The position numbers and the translations under genes are program-made. 64,000 bases of DNA from Trematomus loennbergii (taxonomy: Eukaryota > Chordata > Actinopteri > Perciformes > Nototheniidae): contig JAAOOA010000006.1 of the NCBI GenBank assembly GCA_012861695.1, positions 11,431,379 through 11,495,378 of the forward strand, written 5' to 3'. The notes under the pieces were generated by a model that made no database searches, had not been told where the DNA came from, and worked only from the letters and a program-made list of their open reading frames with translations. Positions 23,901-35,900 of this stretch are shown here, one piece after another. Each line of letters starts with the position of its first letter. Positions within the stretch are counted from its first letter, which is position 1.

Positions 23901-26900
23901 GCATTTGAACCATAAAGATACATCGAAAACAATTGCAATAATCAATGATGGTGCATGCAGTCAAATCAAACAAAAAACAAGTGGTTTTAAGTCCCCAGTT
24001 GATCTCAGTCTTTTGGGACTGAAACAAAAAGGTCTTTACCTGCATGGACTACTTTTGCTTTGTTCAACTTTGAGTACAAAACTATGGTATGTGTTTTTGC
24101 TCCAAGTTTAAACGGGAAGTAGCAATACAATATGTAGTGCACTCTTACACTGTTGAGTTCGGGTAATAATATTCGTTTTTTACTTACAAATGATGTATCG
24201 GACACATTTGTAAATGCATCTTTTCCTTTTCATTTTAGCCGTTGCCCACTCAAAACCAGAGATTTCTCGACCAAAGACTCCCGAGTATATCGAGTACAAG
24301 CATGGTGTTTCAATTTGTATGTTTTGCAAAACAATGATGCCCAGTTAGGGTTGGGGTGTGCTTAAGTAAAGTTAAGTTAAGAAAACAATCTTAAGTCGCC
24401 TTTACCCCTCTCTATGAAAGTTGATTTTAAATGTCAATACAGCTGTACACCAGTGGCGTAGCCACCATAGGGCCAGGGTGGGCCCAGGCCCACCCAGTTT
24501 ACTCATTGGCCCACCCTGAGAAAGCTTCGATGTAAATTTAAATGTTTTAATTAAATTGTTTTATTATTATTATAAAAAAAATGGTATTCACCCATTGAGA
24601 ATATCCAAGCATTCAAAGTGAAATTCAAGTGAACAAATATCGAGTTGAATTAATGTTGTATGTGTTTTATCCTCTGAACCGAACTCATTTACGGTAAAAA
24701 CTGGTTGTTGGTTCCGGCACGCGCCATAGTAACGTGAGAGAGGCAGAGAGCTGCCTGCAGGGACGCGCTTTTCTGTACAATGTGCAGACATTTCCCAGCC
24801 CAGGAGCTGAAGGTGCATTTACGAGGGATGGATATGTAGACTGGAAACACCTGCGTAACTCGTTGGAGAGACATCAAAAAAGCGAGGACCACTGCAAGTC
24901 CATGAGTTTGAATGCTACAACCTATTGTTGCTGTTACCTAGTGCAATAAAAGAGTTACATAACGATTGTAAATAACCCAATTTGTGTTCTGTGAAACTGA
25001 AAAGGATATTACATTGTTTTTGTTACTTTCGTTGCAGTTGTAAATATGTCTTAAATGTAATTTAGGTTAACTTCCTGTGTTATTTAGATGCTTTTATTTT
25101 GAAGGCGAGTTTACGCTGTTGACAGGAAGTTGTTGTTGCTATGGAAACAACGTGATGGAGAAAAGGAGCGGAGATTAATCTACATATAAAGATGGAGAAA
25201 GTAAAGGATAAAGTTTATGTTTAAGTTTAGCACCCCCGAAGAGGCACAAAGTTAGTATTAACTATAATATAAACATGTGGGTTGTGTCCTAATTCGTTTG
25301 TATGCTGTTTTGTAGCTTTGCTGTCTGTTTACAGTTCACTTTTGGTAGTATGCTAAAGTGATTCTAATACGGATGGAGCCTAAATGTATTTGTTATTTTT
25401 GTGTCTTTATAGCTCTTACGTTGATATTGGAGATTTCAATAAATTCATATCGTCATTGGAGATTTCAATAAATTCATATCGTCAGTCAGGTCTTCGACCA
25501 TTATTCGGAGGGAAATGCTACAACGATGCTTGGCAATGGGCATTATTATATATTATTATTATAGGCCAGGCCTACTTTAAAGTCATTTTTCCCCCTGGAA
25601 AAAGCTGGCCCACCCTATTTTATACAGGCCCGCCCTAAAGTACATTTCTGCCTACGCTACTGCTGTACACACAATGGCGCTGTTGTCAAACCCTGTACTT
25701 TTGCTGATTCTGTCAGGCGATGACACAACCATAAATTAGCACTTTTTATTTGGTCTTTAAAAGTCTGTTCCCCCTTCAAAAAGTGTTCCTCCAGTTAGAA
25801 TGTTGTGGTCTGTCCCACTGACCATATGTCTGCTGTGATGCTCGGTTTTGTGGTTTGCCAATTGAATAAAGGATGAAGAAGAAAAGATTGGCCTTTTTCG
25901 ATTGTTCAGCCGTTTTTACTGCGGGCAGAGGTCTCCGCAAAATCCTGTAGAGAGCGAAAGCACTAGTGCTGATGCAGGTCATTTCACACAAAATAGTCTT
26001 TACAATCTGAGATGGCTTAATGTAAATGGAGCCTTTTGCTTGGTCCTCCTGTAAAAAATGCTGCTGATAGTCAGAATGTATACAAACATTGTGGTGAAAA
26101 CACTACTGTATGCTTGGTGTTGGAGGATAACACTGCCCCACATTTTCTAACTCTGTGCCAGCTCGTTCTTGAGCATCAAATGTTTCTAACCCTCTCCGAT
26201 TACACCGGTTTACCCCATGCTTTCTCATTCCTTCTCTTCTTTTCTCTGCATGCGTGTCTCTCTGCAATGCTGTTAAGTGTGACATTGTTTGGGACTTTAA
26301 GCAACCTAATTGTCTGTTCATTTCTGTGACACCCCTGCGGCACACCGATCAAAGGCTGTTTACTCCTGTTAATGCGCACGGCACATCTGAGGACATGATG
26401 AGCAGTTAATGCCATCGCTGTGCTAGAGGCTCTGAAGAAACCTTGAAACCATTTTCCATCAGTCTCACAGCACAAAATGTCTTATGAGTACTTTTAACAA
26501 ACTTTTATTTTCCTTACTTGTATTCTAAGTCTTAAAGACCAGAATGCTGGAATAAGCATGTATCTTTTAGAGCAGTCACCATCAACTGGCGGCCCGCGGG
26601 CCAAATCTGGCACGCCAGACATTCTCAACCGGCACCCGCTGTGGCGCTGGCGGAGTGGTTAGTGCGTTCGCCAACGTCTCGTGAGTAATGTGCAGTACCG
26701 GAGTCCAACAGAGAGGCAGCAGCTGCGGAACAGTAGCCTGCGTACTGCGTAGCCTTCCCTGCCCTGAAGAAGTGGTGATCCTTCGTTAGTGCGAAGAGTC
26801 TGCTTTATGCGCTCCGGCGAGTTGACAGTACATGAGCGTGCCCCCCCCCCCCCAACAGAGTCCAACAGAGGCAGCAGCTGCGGGACAGTAGCCTTCTCTG

Positions 26901-29900
26901 CCCTGACGAAGAAGTGACCCTTCGTTAACGTGAAGAGTCTGCTTTATGAGCTCCGCAGTAGCCCCCGCTACGAGGCTCCGGTGACTTGACAGTACATGAG
27001 CGTGCTCCACTAGCACCCCCCCCCCTTCAAAATTCAGGGCTATATATAAAATCGCTGACCCCCGAAAGTGTCTCTAGGAATAATTTTGGCCCTTGGACAA
27101 ATGTAGTTGGTGATCCCTGTTTTAGAGTAACTGTTGGCTATTAGACACTAAAATCAGAAGATGCCTGAGGATGCTTGTGATTTGTACATTGCACGTCATG
27201 TGTTTGTCAGCATAAATGTACCCTGATGTCAGGCAGTGATAAAGAACATTACGCATACAGTGTTTCCCCTAGGATGGAGTCATAGCAGTGGTGCTAAGGC
27301 ACGTGGGCCCAGCATAATGTGAGCGCGGAGTGCGTGGAATCTTTTAGTGTGTGCACGTGCGTAGTGCGCCCCGCAAATTTGTTTCTATGTGTCTGCCAGC
27401 ACAAGAAAGGCTCTTGAGGCCTAGTACCAGGGCCGGTTCTAGACAATTTTCTGCCCTAGGCAAGATTTTATAAAGAATAAATGAAAAATCTCTACAAAAG
27501 ACAAATACACTACAAAAACAGAAATGTATTGACATAGGTAATATACGTCAAAATGGCTTCAAATGTATTCAGTATTGTATGAACATGTTTGAATTGGGGG
27601 GTGGACGTCACATCCTCTAGGGCAGTGGTTCTCAAATGGGGGTACGCAGACCCCTAGGGGTTAATGAAAAAAAACAACATAATTAATGCATTTAAACAAA
27701 CTACTAATAGTAGATTAACTACTTTATTCAAAAGTTTACAGTAATTCTGGATAATAAAATGGGAAAAATAAACGGGGTGCTCTCTTTTCCTCTCTCTCGT
27801 CTCCTGACAGCCGGTCAGTCTCGTGCAGCTCGCTGAACCTGTAATAAGTGACCCAACAGTAAAGAATACACATATTTATAACTAGTTTAGCTAGTTCCAG
27901 AGTAGATAAACTAGCTAAGTGTATTAGGTCTAACTCTTGGTGTATTTTGCTCCGCTCAACGGTCCATCACAGCGGGTGGAGCTGTGATCCGGAAGAGCTG
28001 CGTGTTCTCCGTCAGCAGCAGCTGATCTGATCTCTGATCTCTCTCTCGCGTCCGGTTATACTTCACTCGCGTTTATGTCCAAATCAGATCTAGCTAGTTC
28101 TAGTTAATTATATGACTGCCTGCGTGTCAAAGGACCTAAACAATAAGCGTTGCTTGGCAACGGCTTGTGGCTGCAAAGTATAGTGCAGCATTATGCATTT
28201 GTTTATATGAGGGGTCAAAATCCCATGCTCATAAAATGCTCATATTTTTTTTGTCTTCATTCCCCACGCCCCAAAATAAATAAATACATAAATATACCAA
28301 TTTTAGGAACATTTACGAAGTTTGAGCAGTGTGGGTTTTATATTAATAGTTACACATATTTCAAAACGCGAAGTGTAATAACTGCAGTGGCCTCCCTGTC
28401 AGAATGATAAAGATCCTCAGTGAAGCACAAGCCCATGTTTCTCACTAAATTGTAAGTACAACTTATCAAAAAGATCAGTTCAATTCAACTAATGTCATCT
28501 TAGCGTTATTGCATGATGTAGTGATGGATTGTAAACATTTGAATTGTAGCATTTAAGTGTTTCTCAGTTACAATGTTGTTTTATTAAATCAGACACTGAT
28601 GGTGCAAGGCTCAGGCTGTACTGTACCTCTTTTATATAGGCAGTTTTTCCCTAACAAATAGTTTTTGCGCTGATCAGGGAGTACTTGGCTGAATTATTTT
28701 TTCAAAGGGGGTACATTACTGAAAAAAGTTTGAGAACCACTGCTCTAGGGGGGTCCGGGGGTATGCCCCCCCCCCGGGAAGATTTTTTTGAAAATTTTAA
28801 AGTAAAATGCTTCAATCTGGTGCACTTTGAGCACACAACTAGAGACCTGATCTAGGGGGTACAACTCTAAAACACCCATATGAAAAAGATCGGTTTACAT
28901 TTTAATAATCAAATAAGTATATGAACATAACCAATAACCTACCATAGCCAATAACAAATAAATGTAACTTATTTTATTTTTGTTGTTCATTCATATCTTA
29001 TTTTACCTAGTTAACATTTATTTATTTATGCATATTTTTGTATCTCTCCAACTTTAAACGATATTTTTGGTTTACTGTCCTATAGTATACATTGGAATGA
29101 TTTCAAACCTGTTTTTATTTATCCTAATAATTATAAAGGAGTGCCTTGGAAATATGTGTTTACATAATTTGTGATCAAAACGTTTGAGACCCACTGAGAT
29201 AACTTGGACTAAAAGGAACTATCTAAACACTCAGAGAGTCCTTTACCTCACTGATCCTCTCAGTCTGACAGGAGAGCTCTCCTCCACCCTGGTTGTAGAA
29301 ACATCTTCTTCTTATATCCGTTAGCGCAGCTAGCACCAGATTCTAATAACAACAGCGCCGGTACCGGTGCGCCCTCTCTCTCTCTCCCTCGCTTGCTCTC
29401 TCGCTCCCACGCTCGCACTTTGGCTGTGAGCTGCGGGCCAACTTCCCCCACTTTCATCACTTACAGCGCCCATCGTACAGGGAAAATGAAACGTGTAACC
29501 GGGGTGAAAAGGGTGTTACATTTACTTAATTATGAATGTTGTTACATCAAGGCCGAAAATTAGGATGAGCCCCAACGGTCAAAAATGTTTTTTCCCCTCC
29601 CAGAGCTACCAGCGCAGCGCCCCCCAGATCTGCCGCCTATGCCAAAAATCGGCCCTGCCTAGTACATACAGTGGCAATGTCTCAAGATTTAGCAAAAATA
29701 CACCTTTATTGAACATGCAGTAACACAAATACTACAAATCCACATAACAAACAATCAAAAATGAAAAAGGGTCGCCACTTAAAAAGTAAAACAGCTGCCG
29801 CCGCTATTTGTATATAGGGGAAACACTGGCATAGATATTCAACCAAAACCTGTATTGTGTCATCAATGGTGCAGGTTTGGACTTGCATATTTTGAGAATA

Positions 29901-32900
29901 GGTGGTGCTGACAGTCTATGTTTGTGTGGGGTAAGGCTGTTTTTATGTGATTTGATGTGTGATTTTGTCTGTTTCCTGTGTGTTATATACTTTTTGGTGA
30001 TGTAGTCCAAAATGTGAATGTTTGGATTAAATGAGTATATAATATCAAAACCTTTCATCCAGATTTGGTCAATCGAAAGCCACCAGAATTTACATTTTAG
30101 TTTACTTCCTGCTCCTTTTCACTGGCATTAAAACCCCAAGTTTAGTCTGCCAAAACCCTGTCTGTGAAAGAGGGATGTATGTGCTAATATGAAACTATGG
30201 TACTGCTCAGAAGAGTCTTATCAGCACCTTCTGACTTGCAAATCAAGTTGAATGCAATCAAGTTGAATTGCAAAGCAATGATTCATACTCTGATTAGTTG
30301 AGTGATTGGTCGCAAGTTTGTAGACAATCATAGTAGTTAGTCCTTTAGCAAATGATGGAATATGTCATTGCCTTATGCACCATATTCCTTTTTTAATTCA
30401 AATGTATATGTGTTGGTGTTATATGCCATCCTTTATTACATTCAGGTTGTTCTCTTACTATGCTGATAAAGAAAGACACCAGAACCGTAGTCATGTAGTT
30501 TAATCAAATAAGAATTTGTGTATTTTCTGAAAAGTGTCCCTTTTTAGACTGGGTTTATTTCGTAGATGCACATAATAGAGTACCTTCGTCAAAATAAGCA
30601 TTTGCTGATGTTTTATGCTCTCTGCTGGTCTAATACATTCTAAATTACACAGGCTTTTCTGGGTTTGGTTTGGCCTCCAAAGGCTGATGTTTAAGGATTA
30701 TTGATGATGGCAGCTTGTAGCTCATCTCAAAGAATAAGCCCTAATATTGAACACGACAAATGTCACACAATATATCATTTTTGCGTTTTTACACTCCCTA
30801 GCAATGGCTCAAAATACAGTTTAAAATCAAACTGTACAAAATTACAGCAATACTTGATTATGGCAAAAAAAATTGTCACATTACTTTGGTCATCGTTGAC
30901 ATCATGTTTTATTCTTTAAAACCTTTCCTAATTTCTTTGTATGTTGCCTTCAGGTGGAGCGCATCGTGGACAAGAGGCGGAACAAGAAGGGCAAGTGGGA
31001 ATACCTGATAAGATGGAAAGGTTATGGCAGTAAGGAGGACACATGGGAGCCAGAGCACCACCTACTGCACTGCGAGGAATTTATTGACCAGTACAACAGC
31101 CTGAAACTGCATTCACACAAACGGCCCAAGGTTCCAAAAAATCGTCAGGAGCCCCTTATCACCAGCCAGCCATCTGCTACAGAAAACTCCAGAGCTCGGT
31201 CTGAGGCCCGAAAGAAAAAAAGGACGTTTGGCCCAGCTGTTGGAGTTAGAGTAGGAGCTGTTCTGGGGATGGGAAGTTCAGGGTCAGGTGGTCCCACTCA
31301 GAAGCAGAAGAAGGTGGCTGTTGGACCTGGGAAGCATGCCTTAGGGGATCGGATAAGAAAAGCCATGACGTACAAGGCTCCTCCACCGGCAGGGCATCAC
31401 TTTGTTCCTCCAATGAGGGTCCCTCATAACGGACTGCAGAATGGAGACATGGACCCTCTCATGTACAGGACAGCAGCAAGGCCACATAGACTCCCTTTGG
31501 ACAGAGCGGAAAGAGAACTAGGTGCCATGGAAACCACTGGACAACAGTTCACCACTGAGCTAGGTAAGATGTTAAAGGTCACCTGTTATGCAAAATCCAC
31601 TTTTTCCTGTCTTATGTACATAAACATGTGTCCCCTCTGTGTAAAGAGGTTCTGAAAATGTCAGGAAAAAAAGATTCGCTCACTTTTTGTCCTGATCCAT
31701 TTATATAAAAACCTCTCTGAAAATGAGCTGATCAGATTTTGGCCACTTTATGATGTCATAACGATTTTTTGGCTTGTGTAACCATTAGCCAATAACCAAC
31801 CAAGGTACCCCCCCCCTTTTTCAGAGGGGATTATGAGATGCTACATTTGGTGATCTGTTTGGTATTTCGAGCCAAACACTTCAGAGACATGTTTTGTATA
31901 TATCTGAGACCTTTAATATATTGATGAAAAACAGTATAATAGGGGACCTTTAAGAAATTAATGATCAGCTGATGCTTTTATAAGGGAGATATTGACATTG
32001 TCATGTGATGGCTAATATGGTAACATTAAAGAGCGCAAAAGTGAACCAGAATTCCTATCCTATTGTATCCATTATGTTTTAGGGCCACTAACAGACATCA
32101 CAGGTTAATTGAGAATAACCTTTGCTGAACCTTGGCCCCCTCAGCCTCAATTTACGATAACCGTACAGGATAATGGTAAATGTTCAAATGAAAATAGCAA
32201 TAGCACAAGTAGAGAACAGTCATAAAATAAGCAAACCGATTTGATAATCTCAGTTACACAGCAATATCTAGAAGTTTGCTAGCATGAGCTCACATCAGAC
32301 ACCAAGAGTCACTGGTCCAATCAGAACAAGTAAAGCTGTACATCTGTGCGTGTACTTTGTTACACAAGGGTGTGATATTTTTAAAGAGGGAGAATATGTG
32401 TTCCTTTTTAAAAGTGACAGTCTGCCTTTTTAAATGTCACAGGTAGACAAAAGAGTTGAGTGTCAGCAGTTGGTATGGATATTTTTGTAAAAAATGACAG
32501 AGAGGACTAAATGGGGTAGTGTATCACAAGTGGACAATTGGCATTAGAAGAGAGTGTGGGTGGACATTACCAATTACCTGTCTGTACTGCCATTTATTCC
32601 AGCCTATTGGCTGTTAGACATGTAAGTCCATACCGTACTGATATACAGTATGTTTGATTGGCTAAAAATAGCAATGGCTAATATAAGCCGTGCAGATGTA
32701 TCCTGTTCATATTTGTACATTTAGTGGATATAGGACTCACAGACCAGTCAATGACATGCATAGAAGTTTTAACCGAAAATGTTTTTCCTTATCATATCCT
32801 GTTTTATAGATGCAGGAAAACATTTCTGCTGTAGTGACACCTACTTACACACAGCTTTTGAAGCTCCTCCTAAATCTGGTCCTTTACTACAGGAGAAGCT

Positions 32901-35900
32901 GATAACGCCTTTGACATTCACTCCTGGGTCCTGGGTCACAGTCCAGGGCCTGTACGCCTATTGTTAATCATTACAAACGTTTACGAAAAGTAATCTGGTC
33001 TTGTTCAAAATCCAGATGAGAATGACTGTTTTTTGTTAGTTTTTTTACCATATTTTAACAGTAACATACAAATGGAATTGGCAGGATTAATAATTAGTTT
33101 GTCTATTCTCACTATCCATAATACCTGTTAAAGAAATGTTGTGTTTTTAGTTATGGGGGTCAGGCCTTTTACTGGTCTGTTCTCAAATACAGAACATGCA
33201 GAATATGTGCATATACAGGACTGTCTCAGAAAATTAGAATATTGTGATAAAGTTCTTTATTTTCTGTAATGCAATTAAAAAAACAAAAATGTCATACATT
33301 CTGGATTCATTACAAATCAACTGAAATATTGCAAGCCTTTTATTATTTTAATATTGCTGATTATGGCATACAGCTTAAGAAAACTCAAAAATCCTATCTC
33401 TAAATATTAGAATATCATGAAAAAGTATACTAGTAGGGTGTTCAACGAATCACTTGAATCGTCTAATTAACTCGAAACACCTGCAAGGGTTTCCTGAGCC
33501 TTGAAAAACACTCAGCTTGGTTCAGTAAACTAAATCACAAGTATGGGGAAGACTGCTGATCTGACTGCTGTCCAGAGGACCGTCATTGACACCCTCCATC
33601 AGGAGGGTAAGACACAAAAAGAAATTTCTCAAAGAGCAAGCTGTTCACAGAGTGCAGTTTCAAAGCACATCCACAAAAAGTCTGTTGGAAGGGGGAAATG
33701 TGGCAGGAAACGCTGCACAACCAAGAGAGATGACCGCAGCCTTAACAGCATTGTGAAGAAGAGTCGCTTCCAGAATTTGGGGGAGCTTCAAAGACAGTGG
33801 ACTGAAGCTGGAGTCCAGGTATCAAAAGTCACTGTTCACAGGCGTGTCCGGGAAATGGGCTACAATAGCCGTATTCCCATGGTCAAGCCACTTCTGAACT
33901 CAAGACAACGGAAGAGGCGTCTGACTTGGGCTAAGGAAAAGAAGCACTGGACAGTTGCACAGTGGTCCAAAGTCCTCTTTTCAGACGAAAGCAAGTTTTG
34001 TATTTCATTTGGAAGTCAAGGCGCCAGAGTCTGGAGAAAGGCTGGAGAGGCGCAAAATCCAAGTTGCTTGAAATCCAGTGTGAAGTTCCCACAGTCAGCG
34101 ATGGTTTGGGGAGCCATGTCAGCTGCTGGTGTTGGTCCACTGTGTTTCATCAAGCCCAGAGTAAATGCAGCTGTGTACCAAGAGATTTTAGAGCACTACA
34201 TGCTTCCGTCTGCTGAAAAGCTCTATGGAGATGAGGAATTCATTTTCCAGCATGATCTGGCACCTGCCCACAGTGCCAAAACCACCAGTAACTGGTGTAC
34301 TGACCATGGCATTACTGTCCTCGATTGGCCTGCAAATTCCCCTGACCTGAACCCCATAGAGAATATGTGGGGTATTGTGAAGAAGAAGCTGAAAGACACC
34401 AGACCCAACAATGCTAATGAGCTAAAGGCCGCTATTGAAGCATCCTGGGCATCCATAACACCTCAGCAATGCCACAGGCTGATTGCCTCCATGCCACGCC
34501 GCATTGATGCAGTAATCCGTGCAAAAGGATTCCCAACCAAGTACTGAGTGCATTAATGGACATTTTCAAATGTTTGATTGTGTTTTGCTGTTATAAATCT
34601 TTTTTTTTTACTTGGTCTGAGGAACTATTCTAATTTTTTGAGATAGGATTTTTGAGTTTTCTTAAGCTGTATGCCATAATCAGCAATATTAAAATAATAA
34701 AAGGCTTGCAATATTTCAGTTGATTTGTAATGAATCCAGAATGTATGACATTTTTGTTTTTTTAATTGCATTACAGAAAATAAAGAACTTTATCACAATA
34801 TTCTAATTTTCTGAGACAGTCTGTATGTATATGTACAGTATGTGCTCTCAGTTTTGCTGTCTGTTATCGACCAGCTCCTGCCAATATTCAACGTATTTCA
34901 CTTTTGGCTAGTGTACTTTTGAGGCTATGCCAATTAGGAACACAAGAAAGTAAAATTCAAAGTAGAAAATATTCCATTGAACTTCTATATGGAGTCAGTC
35001 AGTTTCTCAGTCTCTCATGTTTCAAAGCCCCACAATAGGGAGACCGGGTCGTCTCTATGTGAGAACATTAAAGCCACCAACCTAACAGATATCTTTCTGG
35101 CAGCCATTATGGATCCTTATTTCCTAATCCTTGAAAGACTACGCGCTCACCCCATTCAGCACCCTCAGCTCCACCCAGTAATCTGCTGGAAGATGTTGCC
35201 TCTGATTTTAGACCAGCAGCAAAGAAATGGCGATATATTTTTTAAATAAATTGTTGGATGAAGATGTTGCAATTGTTAATAAATTATAATGATTGTGACT
35301 TCATAATGGAAGCACTCTGCACCACTTTCTGACAGCACGTCTTAATTATCTGTTGTCATGTGTCTAGAGGCTGTGAGTAAAACCAAAGCCACAGCTTCTT
35401 GTCCTACAACCGTTTGGAATCACTGCTGCCATTAGAAATCCCATGTTTCCAGGCTAATCGCTGTTTATTTGTCATTTTAAACTATCATTTAAATTGTCAA
35501 ATGTTAGGTTTGAGTCAAACATGCCAAATGTGTAGTTCTTCAAATGATCATTACCATTACATTAGTAATGGTAATAATCATTTGAAGAAACCCTATAGCA
35601 AACTCTTTTCGTCTTAATTTGCGATTACTGTTTCTATCAGTGATTCAAAGGTCAAGACCTGCTGATTTGTAAAGTGCTGGCTGGGTCTACAGCTCCACTG
35701 CATTATTTATATGGAAGTCATTCATGGTTAAAAACACAGACTCTCATAGAGGGCTTTTAGATCGTTTTAAATTCTCCACTGACTTTTTTAATATCAGACA
35801 GTTGTTTGTGGTAAAAACCCAGCTTTATATTAGCATCCTTATCACTGACATGTTTAAAATGTTCTAAAAAATCATCACACCACTTGCTGGAAGATTGCGC

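Larger units (their letters stand above)
27258..29828. mobile_element. Outer hAT-like element with 5-bp duplication GCATA
   Basis: Ends CAGTGTTTCCCCTAGG and TAGGGGAAACACTG; GCATA at 27253-27257 and 29829-29833. Most of its length is two further elements nested inside. A second copy of the outer element is at 58435-60838, also with a 5-bp duplication. Confidence 0.85.

Noticed and set aside
26640..26680. tRNA gene
   Set aside because: Only an A-box-like stretch is present; no B-box or acceptor stem, and it lies inside a hAT.
26702..27004. Tandem repeat as a CRISPR-like array
   Set aside because: Two long diverged units inside a hAT element in a eukaryotic genome; not an array of short repeats with spacers.
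31564..31655. Extension of the chromodomain exon to 31655
   Set aside because: A strong donor follows codon 211, the next exon joins in phase, and the extra codons are MITE sequence.
33931..34456. Antisense frames across the Tc1 transposase
   Set aside because: Shadows of the sense DD34E gene.
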